Shown here: one piece after another, positions 39,321 through 49,334 of the stretch | Layout: each line of letters opens with the position of its first letter | Numbering within the stretch: position 1 is the stretch's first letter | Translations under genes and position numbers: made by a program | Source: Calothrix parasitica NIES-267 | GTDB lineage: Bacteria > Cyanobacteriota > Cyanobacteriia > Cyanobacteriales > Nostocaceae | Assembly: GCF_002368095.1 (NCBI RefSeq) | Contig: NZ_AP018227.1 | Coordinates: 4,489,782 to 4,553,781, forward strand | Direction of reading: 5' to 3' | Length of the DNA: 64,000 nucleotides | The notes under the pieces: model-generated | Database searches by the model: none | The model's input: the letters and a program-made list of their open reading frames with translations, nothing else | Told to the model about the DNA's origin: nothing

Positions 39321-41687
39321 ATGACAACTACTACCGACTCTCTCAGTCACCTCAATCCCCATCAACGTCGCGCTGTCGAACATTTTTGCGGCCCTTTGCT
39401 AGTTGTTGCTGGCGCGGGTTCTGGTAAAACACGAGCGCTGACTTATCGCATTGCTAATTTAATTACCGAACATAGGGTAAATCCCGAAAATATCTTAGCG
39501 GTTACTTTTACAAACAAAGCCGCACGAGAAATGAAGGAGCGGATTCAAAAGTTATTTGCTGAGCAAATGGCTCTCTCGGAGTATGGCGAACGTTACGATT
39601 TATTACCGGAATACGACCAGGTAAAGTTAAGGTCGAAGGTTTACAAGCTGGTTATTAAGGATTTGTGGTGCGGAACTTTCCACAGTTTGCTTTCTCGGAT
39701 TCTTCGGTTTGATATTGAGAAATACCAAGATGAGAATGGACGCAGTTGGAAGAAGAATTTTTCGATTTTTGATGAATCAGACGCTCAAAGTTTGGTTAAG
39801 GAAATTGTTACTAAACAGTTAAATCTAAGCGATAAAAAATTTAATCCCCGTTCGGTTCGCTACACCATCAGTAATGCTAAAAACCAGGGATTATCGCCAA
39901 AAGATTATGAGAAGGAAGAACCAAATTATAAGGGAAGGGTAATTGCAGAAGTTTACAATTGCTATCAAGATAGGTTAGCAGCAAATAATGCTCTGGATTT
40001 TGACGATTTAATTTTGATTCCAGTCAGATTATTTCAGCAAAACGAGCAGGTTTTGGGTTACTGGCACAATAAATTTCGCCATATCTTAGTAGATGAATAT
40101 CAAGATACAAACCGTACTCAATATCAATTGATAAGTTTGCTCTCGACTTATGGAGAACAGAAAAGTCTGTGGAAGTGGGATAATCGTTCTGTATTTGTGG
40201 TAGGTGATGCAGACCAATCAATTTATTCTTTTAGAATGGCTGACTTCACAATTTTGTTGGATTTTCAGCAAGATTTTGGCGACGGTTTAGAGGATGACGA
40301 TACTCGTTCGATGGTGAAGTTAGAAGAAAACTATCGTTCCTGTGAAAATATTCTCCAAGCTGCTAACTATTTAATTGAAAATAACACCCAAAGAATTGAT
40401 AAAGTTCTCAAACCAACAAGGGGTGAAGGGGAACAGATATTTTATTTTAAAGCTGAAGATGAAGTAGCTGAAGCTAATTTTGTCGTCAATAAAATTATTT
40501 CTTTGGAAAATGAGAACCCCGATATCAACTGGGGAAGCTTTTCGATTCTTTATCGTACCAACGCTCAATCTCGTCCGTTTGAGGACATGCTGGTACGAAA
40601 TGGAATTCCCTACACCGTAGTCGGAGGCTTAAAGTTCTACGACCGTAAAGAAATTAAAGATGTTTTGGCTTATTTGAGAGCTATTGCAAATCCTGCGGAT
40701 ACTGTAAGTTTATTACGGGTAATTAATACACCCAGACGCGGTATTGGTAAAGCTACCATCGAAAATTTGACAAACGCTGCTCAAGAATTAGGTGTAAGTC
40801 TGTGGGAAATACTCAGCGACGAGACATCAGTTAATACCTTGGGTGGACGCTCGTCTAAATCGGTGAACAACTTCGCTAAAATGATTGGTCGCTTTCAGCA
40901 AGAAATAGAAAATATCAGCGCTTCAGAGATTTTACAAACCGTTGTAGAAGAATCCGGTTACGTTCAAGACTTGCAAAAACAAGGAAACGACGAAGCAGAA
41001 GACAGAATTCGCAACGTCGGAGAACTTTACAACGCAGTTCGTCAATATGAAGAAGAAGCAGAACAAGATGCTTCCTTAGCAGGATTTCTTTCTAGTACAG
41101 CTTTAAGTTCCGACTTAGATAACGTCAAAGAAGGTCAAAGTGCAGTTTCCTTAATGACCCTACATTCTTCCAAGGGTTTGGAATTTCCTGTAGTCTTCTT
41201 AGTGGGATTAGAACAAGGATTATTTCCCAACTACCGCTCAATGAACGACCCAGCTTCATTAGAAGAAGAGCGTCGTTTATGTTACGTCGGTATTACCCGC
41301 GCTCAGGAAAGATTGTTTATATCCCACGCACGAGAGCGCAGGCTGTATGGAACCCGAGAACCAGCAGTGCGATCGCAATTTCTCGACGAGCTTCCCAAGG
41401 AATTATTAGCTACCCAACATTCTCGTAGTACTACTTATACCAATACCGGCGGTCGAACTTCCGCTAGTTACAATAACGGTTTTGAGAAAGCAAAGAAAAA
41501 TGATAGTCAACCAGCTTCAAACGTAAATTGGCAAGTTGGCGACAAAGTAATGCATAAATCATTCGGAGCCGGTGAAATTACTCATATTTTCGGTTCGGGA
41601 AATAAAGTTTCCGTAGCTATAAAATTCCCCGGTTTGGGTCAGAAAATAATCGACCCTAGAGTAGCTCAATTGCAGAAAATGGAATAA
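39321..41687 (+). CDS. pcrA: ATP-dependent DNA helicase PcrA/UvrD
   Basis: 788 aa SF1A helicase. Walker A AGAGSGKT at about residues 30-37, motif Ia TFTNKAAREMK, motif II VDEYQDTN, motif III GDADQSIYSFR, motif IV LEENYRS, motif V LMTLHSSKGLEFPVVF and motif VI VGITRAQERL are all present. It ends in a Tudor-like C-terminal domain (VGDKVMHKSFGAGEI...) that binds RNA polymerase or partner proteins in PcrA. Roles: nucleotide excision repair, displacement of RecA and backtracked polymerase. A broken copy of this last domain lies downstream at 41889-42083. A HIP1 site lies at 41369. Confidence 0.95.
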   Translation: MTTTTDSLSHLNPHQRRAVEHFCGPLLVVAGAGSGKTRALTYRIANLITEHRVNPENILAVTFTNKAAREMKERIQKLFAEQMALSEYGERYDLLPEYDQVKLRSKVYKLVIKDLWCGTFHSLLSRILRFDIEKYQDENGRSWKKNFSIFDESDAQSLVKEIVTKQLNLSDKKFNPRSVRYTISNAKNQGLSPKDYEKEEPNYKGRVIAEVYNCYQDRLAANNALDFDDLILIPVRLFQQNEQVLGYWHNKFRHILVDEYQDTNRTQYQLISLLSTYGEQKSLWKWDNRSVFVVGDADQSIYSFRMADFTILLDFQQDFGDGLEDDDTRSMVKLEENYRSCENILQAANYLIENNTQRIDKVLKPTRGEGEQIFYFKAEDEVAEANFVVNKIISLENENPDINWGSFSILYRTNAQSRPFEDMLVRNGIPYTVVGGLKFYDRKEIKDVLAYLRAIANPADTVSLLRVINTPRRGIGKATIENLTNAAQELGVSLWEILSDETSVNTLGGRSSKSVNNFAKMIGRFQQEIENISASEILQTVVEESGYVQDLQKQGNDEAEDRIRNVGELYNAVRQYEEEAEQDASLAGFLSSTALSSDLDNVKEGQSAVSLMTLHSSKGLEFPVVFLVGLEQGLFPNYRSMNDPASLEEERRLCYVGITRAQERLFISHARERRLYGTREPAVRSQFLDELPKELLATQHSRSTTYTNTGGRTSASYNNGFEKAKKNDSQPASNVNWQVGDKVMHKSFGAGEITHIFGSGNKVSVAIKFPGLGQKIIDPRVAQLQKME

Positions 41688-41743
41688 CAATTATTAGTTA
41701 TCAATTATCAATTTTCATTCGGAGGATGTAGATCATCAGTTAA

Positions 41744-41867
41744 GACTTACGCAGCTGACGTATTTTTTTCGTAGGGTGCTGTGACACTTTATCTAAATCT
41801 CAACGTAGTAACAAGACTTGTTTATAGTGTCACGCACCATTCAAGTCTTTCGATAATAGCGTAAGCC
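41744..41867. mobile_element. MITE-like element with GACTTACGC ends
   Basis: Terminal GACTTACGC (41744-) and GCGTAAGCC (41859-) are inverted; inside them GGTGCTGTGACAC and GTGTCACGCACC form a second pair. About 124 bp, with no coding capacity. It sits between pcrA and the duplicated pcrA tail. Confidence 0.55.
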
Positions 41868-41888
41868 CCTATCAGTAATCAGTTAACA

Positions 41889-42083
41889 GTGGAAAACAAA
41901 ACTTCAAATAAAAACTGAAAACTGGGAGATAAAGTAACACATAAAGAATTTGGAGCGGGTGAAATAACTCAAGTTTTTGTTGCAGGTAAAAAAGTTACCG
42001 TAATTATAGAATTCCCCGGTTTAGGTAAAACAATCACTGACCCAACATCTGATTTATTAAAAAAATCAAGTAGTGGTCAATAG
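41889..42083 (+). pseudogene. Broken duplicate of the PcrA C-terminal domain
   Basis: Translation gives VENKTSNKN-stop-KLGDKVTHKEFGAGEITQVF... then FPGLGKTITDPTSDLLKK and a stop at 42081-42083. This is clearly a copy of the PcrA tail (NVNWQVGDKVMHKSFGAGEITHIF... FPGLGQKIIDP). The TGA at 41916-41918 replaces the TGG of the conserved Trp. Everything downstream stays in frame for 54 codons, so the copy arose by partial tandem duplication. A short product restarting after the stop is not excluded, but no start codon with ribosome binding site is seen. Confidence 0.85.
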
Positions 42084-42092
42084 GATTAATTC

Positions 42093-42312
42093 CAATGGGT
42101 TTTCTTTCACACCCGACAGGGAATGCAATTCCCCGTGTAATAGCTTAAGTCCATTCAAATGAACTGGAATACAAGCTATAAAAATAGCTGTAAAAAGACT
42201 AATGTTACTACAATTAATTGAATTTAACGGTTTAGATTTTAGTCCTATTTATAGGACTTTCGCTATTAGCTCTGGGTTTGCAACCCCGAGCGGATATGAA
42301 AGAAAACCAATC
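42093..42312. mobile_element. MITE-like element with GGTTTTCTTTCA ends
   Basis: The left end (ATGGGTTTTCTTTCACACCC) and the complement of the right end (TTGGTTTTCTTTCATATCCG) are imperfect inverted repeats of about 20 bp. The interior has several small hairpins (AGTCC...GGACT, GGTTTGCAACC). About 220 bp without coding capacity. Confidence 0.55.
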
Positions 42313-42413
42313 AAAATAAATGAAAAGAAATACTAGTAGTAGTCAATTATCAATCATAAATTATTAGTTGATAATTCTTCACTACTCACTGTTAACTGAT
42401 AACTGATAACAGT

Positions 42414-43415
42414 TCACTGTTTAAGAATCAACCGATACCGAACCTTTCCATTACGTAATTTATCAAGTGCTTCATTCACCTGTGCAAAACTAAATACTTC
42501 CACAACAGGTTTAATTTGATGTTTTGCAACAAAATCAAGCATTTGAGAAATACTATTTGGACTACCTACCGGACTACCAGAAACGGATTTTTGACCATCT
42601 AATAACAGCAAAACTGGAAAACAAATCGGATTCGGTACTCCTCCGACAAAATGCAGTCTTCCTAAAGGACGTAAAGCTTTAATGTAAACGCTCCAATCAA
42701 GATCAGCATTAACAGTTGACACAATTAAATCGAAAGAATCTTCTACCGCTTCAATCGCTTCACTATTGCGAGAATTAATAAAATGGTCTGCTCCTAATTC
42801 TTTCGCATCAGCTTCTTTGCTTGGATTGCTAGAAAAAGCCGTTACCTCACATCCCCAAGCATGAAAAAACTGAATTGCTAAATGTCCCAAACCACCAATT
42901 CCAATGATTCCTACCCGATGTTTCGGCTGAATATCAAACTGAATTATCGGATTGAAAACAGTAATTCCCCCGCAAAATAGCGGACCAGCAGATACAGAAT
43001 CAACCCCATCGGGAAGAGGAAGTACCCAGCTTTTATGAGCGCGAACCTTGCCAGCAAAACCACCATGACGACCGACAATAGTCTGTTCTGCTTGACGACA
43101 GAAATTATGATGACCACCTTGACACCATTCGCAACTCATGCAGGAACCGGAATACCAGCCCAAACCGACACGCTGAGACACCTTTAAATTATCAACACCA
43201 CTTCCAACAGCGGATATAGTACCAATAACTTCATGTCCCGGAACCAAAGGATATTTAGTTCCTCCCCGTTCATTATCGAGCAACATTAAATCGCTGCGAC
43301 AAACCCCGCAGAATTCAACATTAATTTCAACTTCTTCCTCCCCCAAAGCTCCTGGTTCGTACTCAAAAAACTTAAGTTTTCCACCAGCTTTATCAGCAGC
43401 TAATGCATTAATCAT
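42414..43415 (-). CDS. Zinc-dependent alcohol dehydrogenase (CAD type)
   Basis: 333 aa, medium-chain dehydrogenase family. Catalytic zinc residues are visible: CGVCRSD (Cys39), GHE (His61-Glu62) and a later Cys. The structural-zinc cysteine group is present in SCMSCEWCQGGHHNFC. The nucleotide-binding fold has GIGGLGHLAIQF. By similarity it reduces aldehydes with NADPH (cinnamyl-alcohol-dehydrogenase-like); the substrate is not known. It is on the same strand as the ProA/ligase pair upstream, with a 200-bp spacer holding two palindromes, so co-transcription is doubtful. Confidence 0.9.
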   Translation of the reverse strand: MINALAADKAGGKLKFFEYEPGALGEEEVEINVEFCGVCRSDLMLLDNERGGTKYPLVPGHEVIGTISAVGSGVDNLKVSQRVGLGWYSGSCMSCEWCQGGHHNFCRQAEQTIVGRHGGFAGKVRAHKSWVLPLPDGVDSVSAGPLFCGGITVFNPIIQFDIQPKHRVGIIGIGGLGHLAIQFFHAWGCEVTAFSSNPSKEADAKELGADHFINSRNSEAIEAVEDSFDLIVSTVNADLDWSVYIKALRPLGRLHFVGGVPNPICFPVLLLLDGQKSVSGSPVGSPNSISQMLDFVAKHQIKPVVEVFSFAQVNEALDKLRNGKVRYRLILKQ

Positions 43416-43476
43416 TTTTCTGAATTAATTTTCGATTACATAAATTCTGAAGGGTTCGTTTTCTTCGTAACGTTGG

Positions 43477-43580
43477 GAGACGTAGCAGTGCTACGTCTCT
43501 ACATTCAAACAAAATAATGCATTTGTAATTCCTGCAAATTCATTCCGAAAATTTGTAGAGACATAATGGTATTACGTCTC
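43477..43580. repeat. Two GAGACGTAGCA-family palindromes
   Basis: A near-perfect copy at 43477-43499 and a variant with GAGACATAATG / TATTACGTCTC arms at 43558-43580. Both lie between the ligase and alcohol dehydrogenase genes. Confidence 0.8.
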
Positions 43581-43618
43581 CCCAAGGTTGTGAAAAAAAA
43601 CGAACCATCCCCAATTCC

Positions 43619-45001
43619 CTAATTTTTCACCAGAATATCCCTAGCCTCAATCAAAGCTTTAATTCCACCTTGATTAAATATTTCACTCGCTTTAACTGCT
43701 GGATTTTGTTTACTAGTCAATCGCTGCTGTAAAGGTTCCAAATAAACCTCTTCACCAAGTCCGCGACGCTCCAACCCCAAGGTTGCCAAATCCAACATTC
43801 GTTTAGCCATATCGACTAATGCAGTACCTTCGACTTTTGCGTCTAGACCTTCCCTCATTGCTGCTTCTCGCATTAACTTGAGAGTTGACCAATCGAATTG
43901 CTTTAATTCTTCTTGAGCTTCTGGTAAAGCTTTGAGTAAACCTAAACTCAGAGCAGCAGGACAGGCTAAATTACCGGGGACTTGTTGGTCACACAGTCGA
44001 TTTTCGACGGTAAAGTAGCGAGAGATGCGAGCAGTAAACCAGTAAAAAGAATTGTGCAATTTAATATCTTTTGCTTCGGGATAGATATCTACTTCTTCTC
44101 CCGATAAATGTTTTCCTGTTGCTGGAGAACAATCGTAGTAGTCAGCAAAAGTTAGGTAGTCATTTATCAGAATCGGAGTTTCATTCCTTTCCACATAAAG
44201 AGGTCGCAATTGAGCAATAGCATTTCCATAGTCTTCTATGTCTGTAAAACATTTATTCGGAAGTCCGACTCGTGCTTCATCTAACATCCACCAATCCCAA
44301 AACTTTTCTGCGACACATTGATAGACAGAATCAACTTTTCCTCTCCATACGCTGGAGTTCCCCATCAAAGCAATTTGCGCTCCAGCAAAACCATTGAAAA
44401 CATTGGTTATTCCCACAGCTTCTTCAGCAGAGGACACGCTCAAATGTACGTGGGAGCCAGAATTAACTGTAAATAAGTGCATTCCCGGACGAGGTTTATC
44501 GTTAACTATCTCTCCTTCTGGAAATAGAATATCCCAAGCTAATGTTCTTTGTTTCGCAATGACTAATTCCGGACTGGGTGGAGAAATTGGATGAATACCG
44601 CAACCGAGAAAGCTTATCTGATGCTCGTTTGCGAAGGGAATTAATTCTGCTTTTAACGAATCAATCTGACGATTCAAAGCATGTAAATCTCCCACGTGAG
44701 CTAGAGAAAATTCGATTTTGCAAAATCCAGTTTCGCAAGAAGCTAAAGTATCGTTATATTCTCCGGGTTTAGTCGCTCCCACTACCTTGTTAGTTACGGG
44801 GTCTACAGATGCTTTCCAACCGCGATTGCTCAAATACGACCACAGAGCATTAACGGTTTCCAATTTAACCGCGCATCCATTTTTCTGTTCTACTAAGGGA
44901 AATTTTAATTCAGTCCCAATCCGCTGTCCCGAAACAGATTTGGGTTTATCCAGTCCTTGCTGAAGATATTCGTATATTTTCGATGCTGCTACAGATTCCA
45001 T
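43619..45001 (-). CDS. GCS2-family carboxylate-amine (glutamate-cysteine-type) ligase
   Basis: 460 aa. IGTELKFPLVE near residue 28 is the family's metal/glutamate-binding start (GxExE-like), followed by SCETGFCKIEFSLAHVGDL and a GSHVHLSVSS strand, as in glutamate-cysteine ligases of the plant/EgtA type. The gene differs clearly from the cyanobacterial gshA at 52528, which is also present, so glutathione synthesis is probably not its job. It starts 18 bp after the stop of the ProA paralog, so the two are surely co-transcribed. Amino-acid substrate unknown. Confidence 0.75.
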   Translation of the reverse strand: MESVAASKIYEYLQQGLDKPKSVSGQRIGTELKFPLVEQKNGCAVKLETVNALWSYLSNRGWKASVDPVTNKVVGATKPGEYNDTLASCETGFCKIEFSLAHVGDLHALNRQIDSLKAELIPFANEHQISFLGCGIHPISPPSPELVIAKQRTLAWDILFPEGEIVNDKPRPGMHLFTVNSGSHVHLSVSSAEEAVGITNVFNGFAGAQIALMGNSSVWRGKVDSVYQCVAEKFWDWWMLDEARVGLPNKCFTDIEDYGNAIAQLRPLYVERNETPILINDYLTFADYYDCSPATGKHLSGEEVDIYPEAKDIKLHNSFYWFTARISRYFTVENRLCDQQVPGNLACPAALSLGLLKALPEAQEELKQFDWSTLKLMREAAMREGLDAKVEGTALVDMAKRMLDLATLGLERRGLGEEVYLEPLQQRLTSKQNPAVKASEIFNQGGIKALIEARDILVKN

Positions 45002-45019
45002 AAGTTATTAATTATTTTA

Positions 45020-46306
45020 TTAAACCTTGTCAGGTGCAGTTGTAGCAGCTGAAGTGAGAAAATCGCCACCCATAGTTTGTCCCGAACCCCGGACGACAAA
45101 TTTATAACTAGTTAATTCCTGCAATCCCATCGGTCCGCGAGCGTGGAATTTACCAGTAGCAATCCCAATTTCAGCCCCCATTCCCAACGTATCGCCGTCG
45201 CAGAACATTGTAGAAGCGTTTACCAATACCACAGCAGAATCAACTAGATTAACAAACTGTTCGGCCCGACTTTGACTATCGCTAACAATTACGTCGGTGT
45301 GGTGGGAACCAAATTGATTGATATGGGTAATTGCTTCATCTACGCTGTCTACCATCCGTATCGACACTTTCAGGTCGAGGTACTCGGTCGTCCAATCTTG
45401 TTCTGTAGCTGCTTCAATTCCAGAAACCGCATTCAGAATTCGTTCGCAACCTTTTACTACCACACCGTTATCTTGAAATGCTTTAATAACTGTATGTAAT
45501 TGTGATGCAAAAGAACTGTGAATCAACAGAGTTTCCATTGCATTACACACAGATGGCATTAAACACTTTGAATCTAAAGCAATTTCTAATCCTTGATGCA
45601 AATCTGCTGCTTCATCAATATAGACATGACAAATTCCGTTGTAGTGTTTCAAAACTGGAATTCGAGATTTTTTACTAACTGTTTCAATCAGTTTTGGTCC
45701 ACCTCTGGGAATCACTAAATCGACAAAATTATCAAGTTGTAATAACTCATTAATCTCTTCATGAGAACCACTTACAACCTGTATAGTTTCAGTCGGTAAA
45801 CCCACATCAGCTAAAGCAGTCTGCCACAATTCTCCTAATTTTTGATTGCAGGTTTTCGCTTCCGAACCTCCCCGCAAAATAGCCGCATTTCCGGACTTCA
45901 AACAAAATGAACCCGCATTAACGGTGACATGAGGACGAGCTTCATAAATCATCAAAATCACCCCTAAAGGAACTCGCATTCGACAAGCTTTAAGTCCGTT
46001 AGAACTAGTTATCGGCTGGAATACCTGTCCAACTGGGTCGGGTAAGTTAGCAATTTTATGAAGCGCTGCAATTCGAGAATTAATTTTGGCTTCAGACCAT
46101 TCTAAGCGAGCCACTAAATTGCTGGGAAGATTATTCTTTTTGGCTGCGCTTACATCTGCTTGATTGGCCGCGACAATATCCCCACGATGAGTATCTAAAA
46201 GTTGAGCCATTTTCAACAGAACTGCATTTTTTTGTTCTGTTGAGGTATTAGCGATACTTGATGCACAATTTTTTGCAGCTTGAGCAATGTTTTTAATTGT
46301 ATTCAT
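45020..46306 (-). CDS. proA: Gamma-glutamyl phosphate reductase (ProA) or paralog
   Basis: 428 aa. It has the ALDH-superfamily fold of ProA, with catalytic Cys254 in PSVCNAMETLL and the C-terminal GAEIGIATGKFHARGPMGLQELTSYK block. ProA reduces gamma-glutamyl phosphate to glutamate semialdehyde in proline synthesis. In the substrate loop the usual NASTRF reads NASTMF, an Arg-to-Met change, so the substrate may differ. It is coupled to a GCS2-family ligase rather than to proB. Several cyanobacteria carry two proA-like genes; this looks like the second type. Gene symbol tentative. Confidence 0.8.
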   Translation of the reverse strand: MNTIKNIAQAAKNCASSIANTSTEQKNAVLLKMAQLLDTHRGDIVAANQADVSAAKKNNLPSNLVARLEWSEAKINSRIAALHKIANLPDPVGQVFQPITSSNGLKACRMRVPLGVILMIYEARPHVTVNAGSFCLKSGNAAILRGGSEAKTCNQKLGELWQTALADVGLPTETIQVVSGSHEEINELLQLDNFVDLVIPRGGPKLIETVSKKSRIPVLKHYNGICHVYIDEAADLHQGLEIALDSKCLMPSVCNAMETLLIHSSFASQLHTVIKAFQDNGVVVKGCERILNAVSGIEAATEQDWTTEYLDLKVSIRMVDSVDEAITHINQFGSHHTDVIVSDSQSRAEQFVNLVDSAVVLVNASTMFCDGDTLGMGAEIGIATGKFHARGPMGLQELTSYKFVVRGSGQTMGGDFLTSAATTAPDKV

Positions 46307-46898
46307 AGTTTTGAATCAGTTAGTTTTTAGTTAAAACTGATTATTTTTTTAGTTTTCAATGATTAGAAAGGATGTTTGGAAAGTCTATAGAGAAATACTG
46401 CGATAAATATAATATCTCCCACTTACCTGTACCGTGATAAAACACCTGCATCATAATAATTATGCGTTTAAATTATAGCCTTACAGCTAAAATACAACAG
46501 TTTTAACTACTAGGTTTAGTACTAAATTAGACTTTCCAAATATCCTTTGAATATTCCTATTTTTAAACTATTTAATTATGATAAAAGATATGGCTATCGA
46601 TATTGAAAAATATACTTATACTGCAAAAATATTACCTAAATATATCCCGTATATTTCTGTTTTCTTCTTTGTCATGAAAAAATATTTATACAGCTAAATT
46701 GCTAGTTTTCCAACACATATAAAAGCTTTTGAACAAGAATGACAATTAATATCGTGTCAAAAATACTACTATATACCAGAAAAATTTATAATCAGCCTTT
46801 GTATAAAAATTGTAACATTAGCTTAAAAAAAAAGATAGGCTTTGCTATTTGCAATAAGACCTATCTTTAAAAAGAATTCACCTGTCAACTGCTTACGA
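46307..46898. other. Intergenic region, AT-rich
   Basis: About 590 bp between two minus-strand genes. It contains the terminator of the pentapeptide gene and the ProA promoter; no gene seen. Confidence 0.4.
46825..46875 (-). terminator. Terminator of long pentapeptide gene
   Basis: Stem AAAGATAGG (46831-46839) / CCTATCTTT (46860-46868); on the minus strand it is followed by a run of Ts (A-run 46825-46832 on the plus strand). Confidence 0.8.
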
Positions 46899-48830
46899 TT
46901 AACTGACATCACGTCTTGCTCGTTGCCAATTTTGAGCTTCGTGAATTTGTTCTTCTGTGAAATTTTTGATTTGGGAAAGGTCAGCTATATCCAAGTTCGC
47001 ATCTTTTAAATTAGTAGCTTCAAGATTTGCTCTGTAAAGGTTTGCTCCTTCAAGGTGAGCATTTTGCAAATCAGCTTCTTTGAGATTTGCTGCTTCTAAG
47101 TCCGCTCGATATAAATCCGCAGATTGGAGGTTTGCTGATGTCAAGTTTGCTAATTTAAGATTGGTTTTTTGTAAATCCGCTCTTTGTAAATTAGCTCCGA
47201 CCAATTTAGCTGATTGAAGATTTGCTCTGTAAAGGTAGGCTACTTGTAAATCTGCTCGGTGTAAATCCGCTCTGAAAAAATTGGCTTCACGTAAAAAAGC
47301 TACTCGGAGATTAGCGTCTAAGAGGTCAGCTTCTTCGAGGTTGCTGTGTCGTAAATCAGCTGCTTCTAAATCAGCTGCTTTAAGATTTGCTTTTTTCAGG
47401 TTTGCTTTTTGTAGGTTTGCTCTTTTCAATTTCGCACAACTCAGGTCAGCTTTTTCGAGGTTAGCTTCCTCAAAGTTTGTGACTATTATTTCTTGAGATT
47501 CAGTGATATCGGTTAAGTTCGCTCCGATAAAAATAGTTTGTTTCAAGTTAGCTTTTTTGAAGTTAGCTCCTCGGAGGTCAGCTTCTTGAAAAATTGCTTT
47601 TTCTAAATTAGCTTCTTGAAAATTAGCTTGTTGAAGTCTAGCACCTCGGAAGTAAGCATGTTGTAAATTAGCTCCTTGTAAATTAGCTTTTTGAAGATTA
47701 GCTACTTTCAAATGTGCTTCCTGAAGATTAGCTCCTTGTAAGTTAGCTTCTTCCAAAGTCACTTCTAACAAATCAGCTTTATAGAGATTGCTATATTGCA
47801 AATCAGCTTGTTTCTCAAAGTCAGCTTCTTGAAAATTGACCTCTTCTAAATTAGCTTTTTCAAAATTAGCTCCCTGCAATTTGGCTCCCCAAAGGTTTGC
47901 TTGTCTCAAGTTAGCTTCTCTTAAAATAGCACCTTGCAAATTAGCTTCAGTAAGATTAGCTTGATTGAGGTGAGCTTCGCTTAAATTAGCTAGTTGTAAA
48001 TCAAATTTACTTAAATCTCGACCTTCAATTATTTTATTAACCAACTGCCAAACTAACTTCCATTTTTCATTAAGTTGAGTTTCTACACTGATTTGACTGT
48101 GTTTGAAATCAGCCCCTACTAATAAAGTATTAGTAAAATTTGCTCCACAAAGATTTGCATCTCTAAGATTGGCTCCGGTAAGATTTGCATTTTCCAGTAT
48201 CGCTTCCCAGAGATTTGCTTCTTTGAGATTGACTCCTTCTAAGTAAGCTCCCGTTAGATTTGCAGCTTCTAAATTTGCTGTTTCTAGAATAGCTCCTCGT
48301 AAATTGGTTCCTATCAAGTTTGCGTTTTGCAAACAAGCTTCAATCAAGTTAGCTTCTGCTAAATCGTATTGACTTAAATCCCGACCATCCATTGGTTTAT
48401 TGACAATTTCCCAAACCAATTTCCATTTCTCATCGATGAGAGTTTCATTATTAATCTGACTATCGCTCAAATTTACTTTCGCAAGAATCGTCTCTCGCAA
48501 ATCTGTCCCATGCAAATTACTTCTTCTTAAAAAAGCAGACCGTAGGTTCGAGCTAAAAAGATTGGCTTTATTTAAATCCGCTTCAAAAAAATAAGCCGAT
48601 TCTAAATCCGCGAACCTTAACATAGCACCGCTTAGATTAGCTTCTTGAAAACTTACCTTCTTGAGAGAAGCTTTATCAAAAATCGCTCCTTGAAGGTTTG
48701 TTTTTACAAAAGTAGCTCCATCCAAATTTGCACTAGTAAAATCTGCACCTCGTAAATTTTGATGGTCAAAATTTGTACCAGCAAAGTCTTGACCTTTATA
48801 AGAGAAAGGTTGGGAATTTTCGCCTAACAT
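46899..48830 (-). CDS. Long pentapeptide-repeat protein
   Basis: 643 aa, almost all pentapeptide repeats A(D/N)LXX, which fold as a right-handed quadrilateral beta-helix. Two near-identical spacers of about 25 residues interrupt the helix (EKWKLVWEIVNKPMDGRDLS and EKWKLVWQLVNKIIEGRDLS). The short C-terminus (EEQIHEAQNWQRARRD) is non-repetitive. No signal peptide. The function of such long cyanobacterial members is unknown; some relatives mimic DNA. It is divergent from a second pentapeptide gene at 49335. Confidence 0.9.
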   Translation of the reverse strand: MLGENSQPFSYKGQDFAGTNFDHQNLRGADFTSANLDGATFVKTNLQGAIFDKASLKKVSFQEANLSGAMLRFADLESAYFFEADLNKANLFSSNLRSAFLRRSNLHGTDLRETILAKVNLSDSQINNETLIDEKWKLVWEIVNKPMDGRDLSQYDLAEANLIEACLQNANLIGTNLRGAILETANLEAANLTGAYLEGVNLKEANLWEAILENANLTGANLRDANLCGANFTNTLLVGADFKHSQISVETQLNEKWKLVWQLVNKIIEGRDLSKFDLQLANLSEAHLNQANLTEANLQGAILREANLRQANLWGAKLQGANFEKANLEEVNFQEADFEKQADLQYSNLYKADLLEVTLEEANLQGANLQEAHLKVANLQKANLQGANLQHAYFRGARLQQANFQEANLEKAIFQEADLRGANFKKANLKQTIFIGANLTDITESQEIIVTNFEEANLEKADLSCAKLKRANLQKANLKKANLKAADLEAADLRHSNLEEADLLDANLRVAFLREANFFRADLHRADLQVAYLYRANLQSAKLVGANLQRADLQKTNLKLANLTSANLQSADLYRADLEAANLKEADLQNAHLEGANLYRANLEATNLKDANLDIADLSQIKNFTEEQIHEAQNWQRARRDVS

Positions 48831-49334
48831 ATCTCAGTAATATATGAGCTTACATAGAAAATTTTGATACATAAATCCCTGAAAATCAGCCAGCTTTGAA
48901 TACAAATAAGAATAAAGCCCAGTTACAAGTAATATCTCATGGGTAATAGCTCTCCCTCACTTTTATCCTCTGGCTGGTATAAAACAAATTTTGTCAACCC
49001 AAGTTGACTAAATGTAACAAAATTGTTTATTTTATTTACAAGGGTTAATAAAAGTTCATAAATGACTGAAGTGATTCAAGTCCAATGACTGGTTACTTTT
49101 TCTGTATCAGAAACGCTATCTCAGCCTGTCTAAACCATGACTAGAAGCTGCTTTTAGATGTTTGAGTCATTTGTTTTAAATCCGCAGCGCGAATTTGTAT
49201 GGTGGTTTGCTGGTGGCTGCAAATCCTTTATTAAGAAGCCGTTAAGAATTGTTATTAATCGGCTGTGTCATACAGATACTGGAGTCAGTTAATTGCGCTT
49301 TCTCCTGTCCTCAATTATTTATAGTGTGTTTTAT
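48831..49334. other. Divergent intergenic region between two pentapeptide genes
   Basis: About 500 bp carrying both promoters. It has a small inverted repeat GTCAACCCAAGTTGAC at 48993-49008; no gene. Confidence 0.4.
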
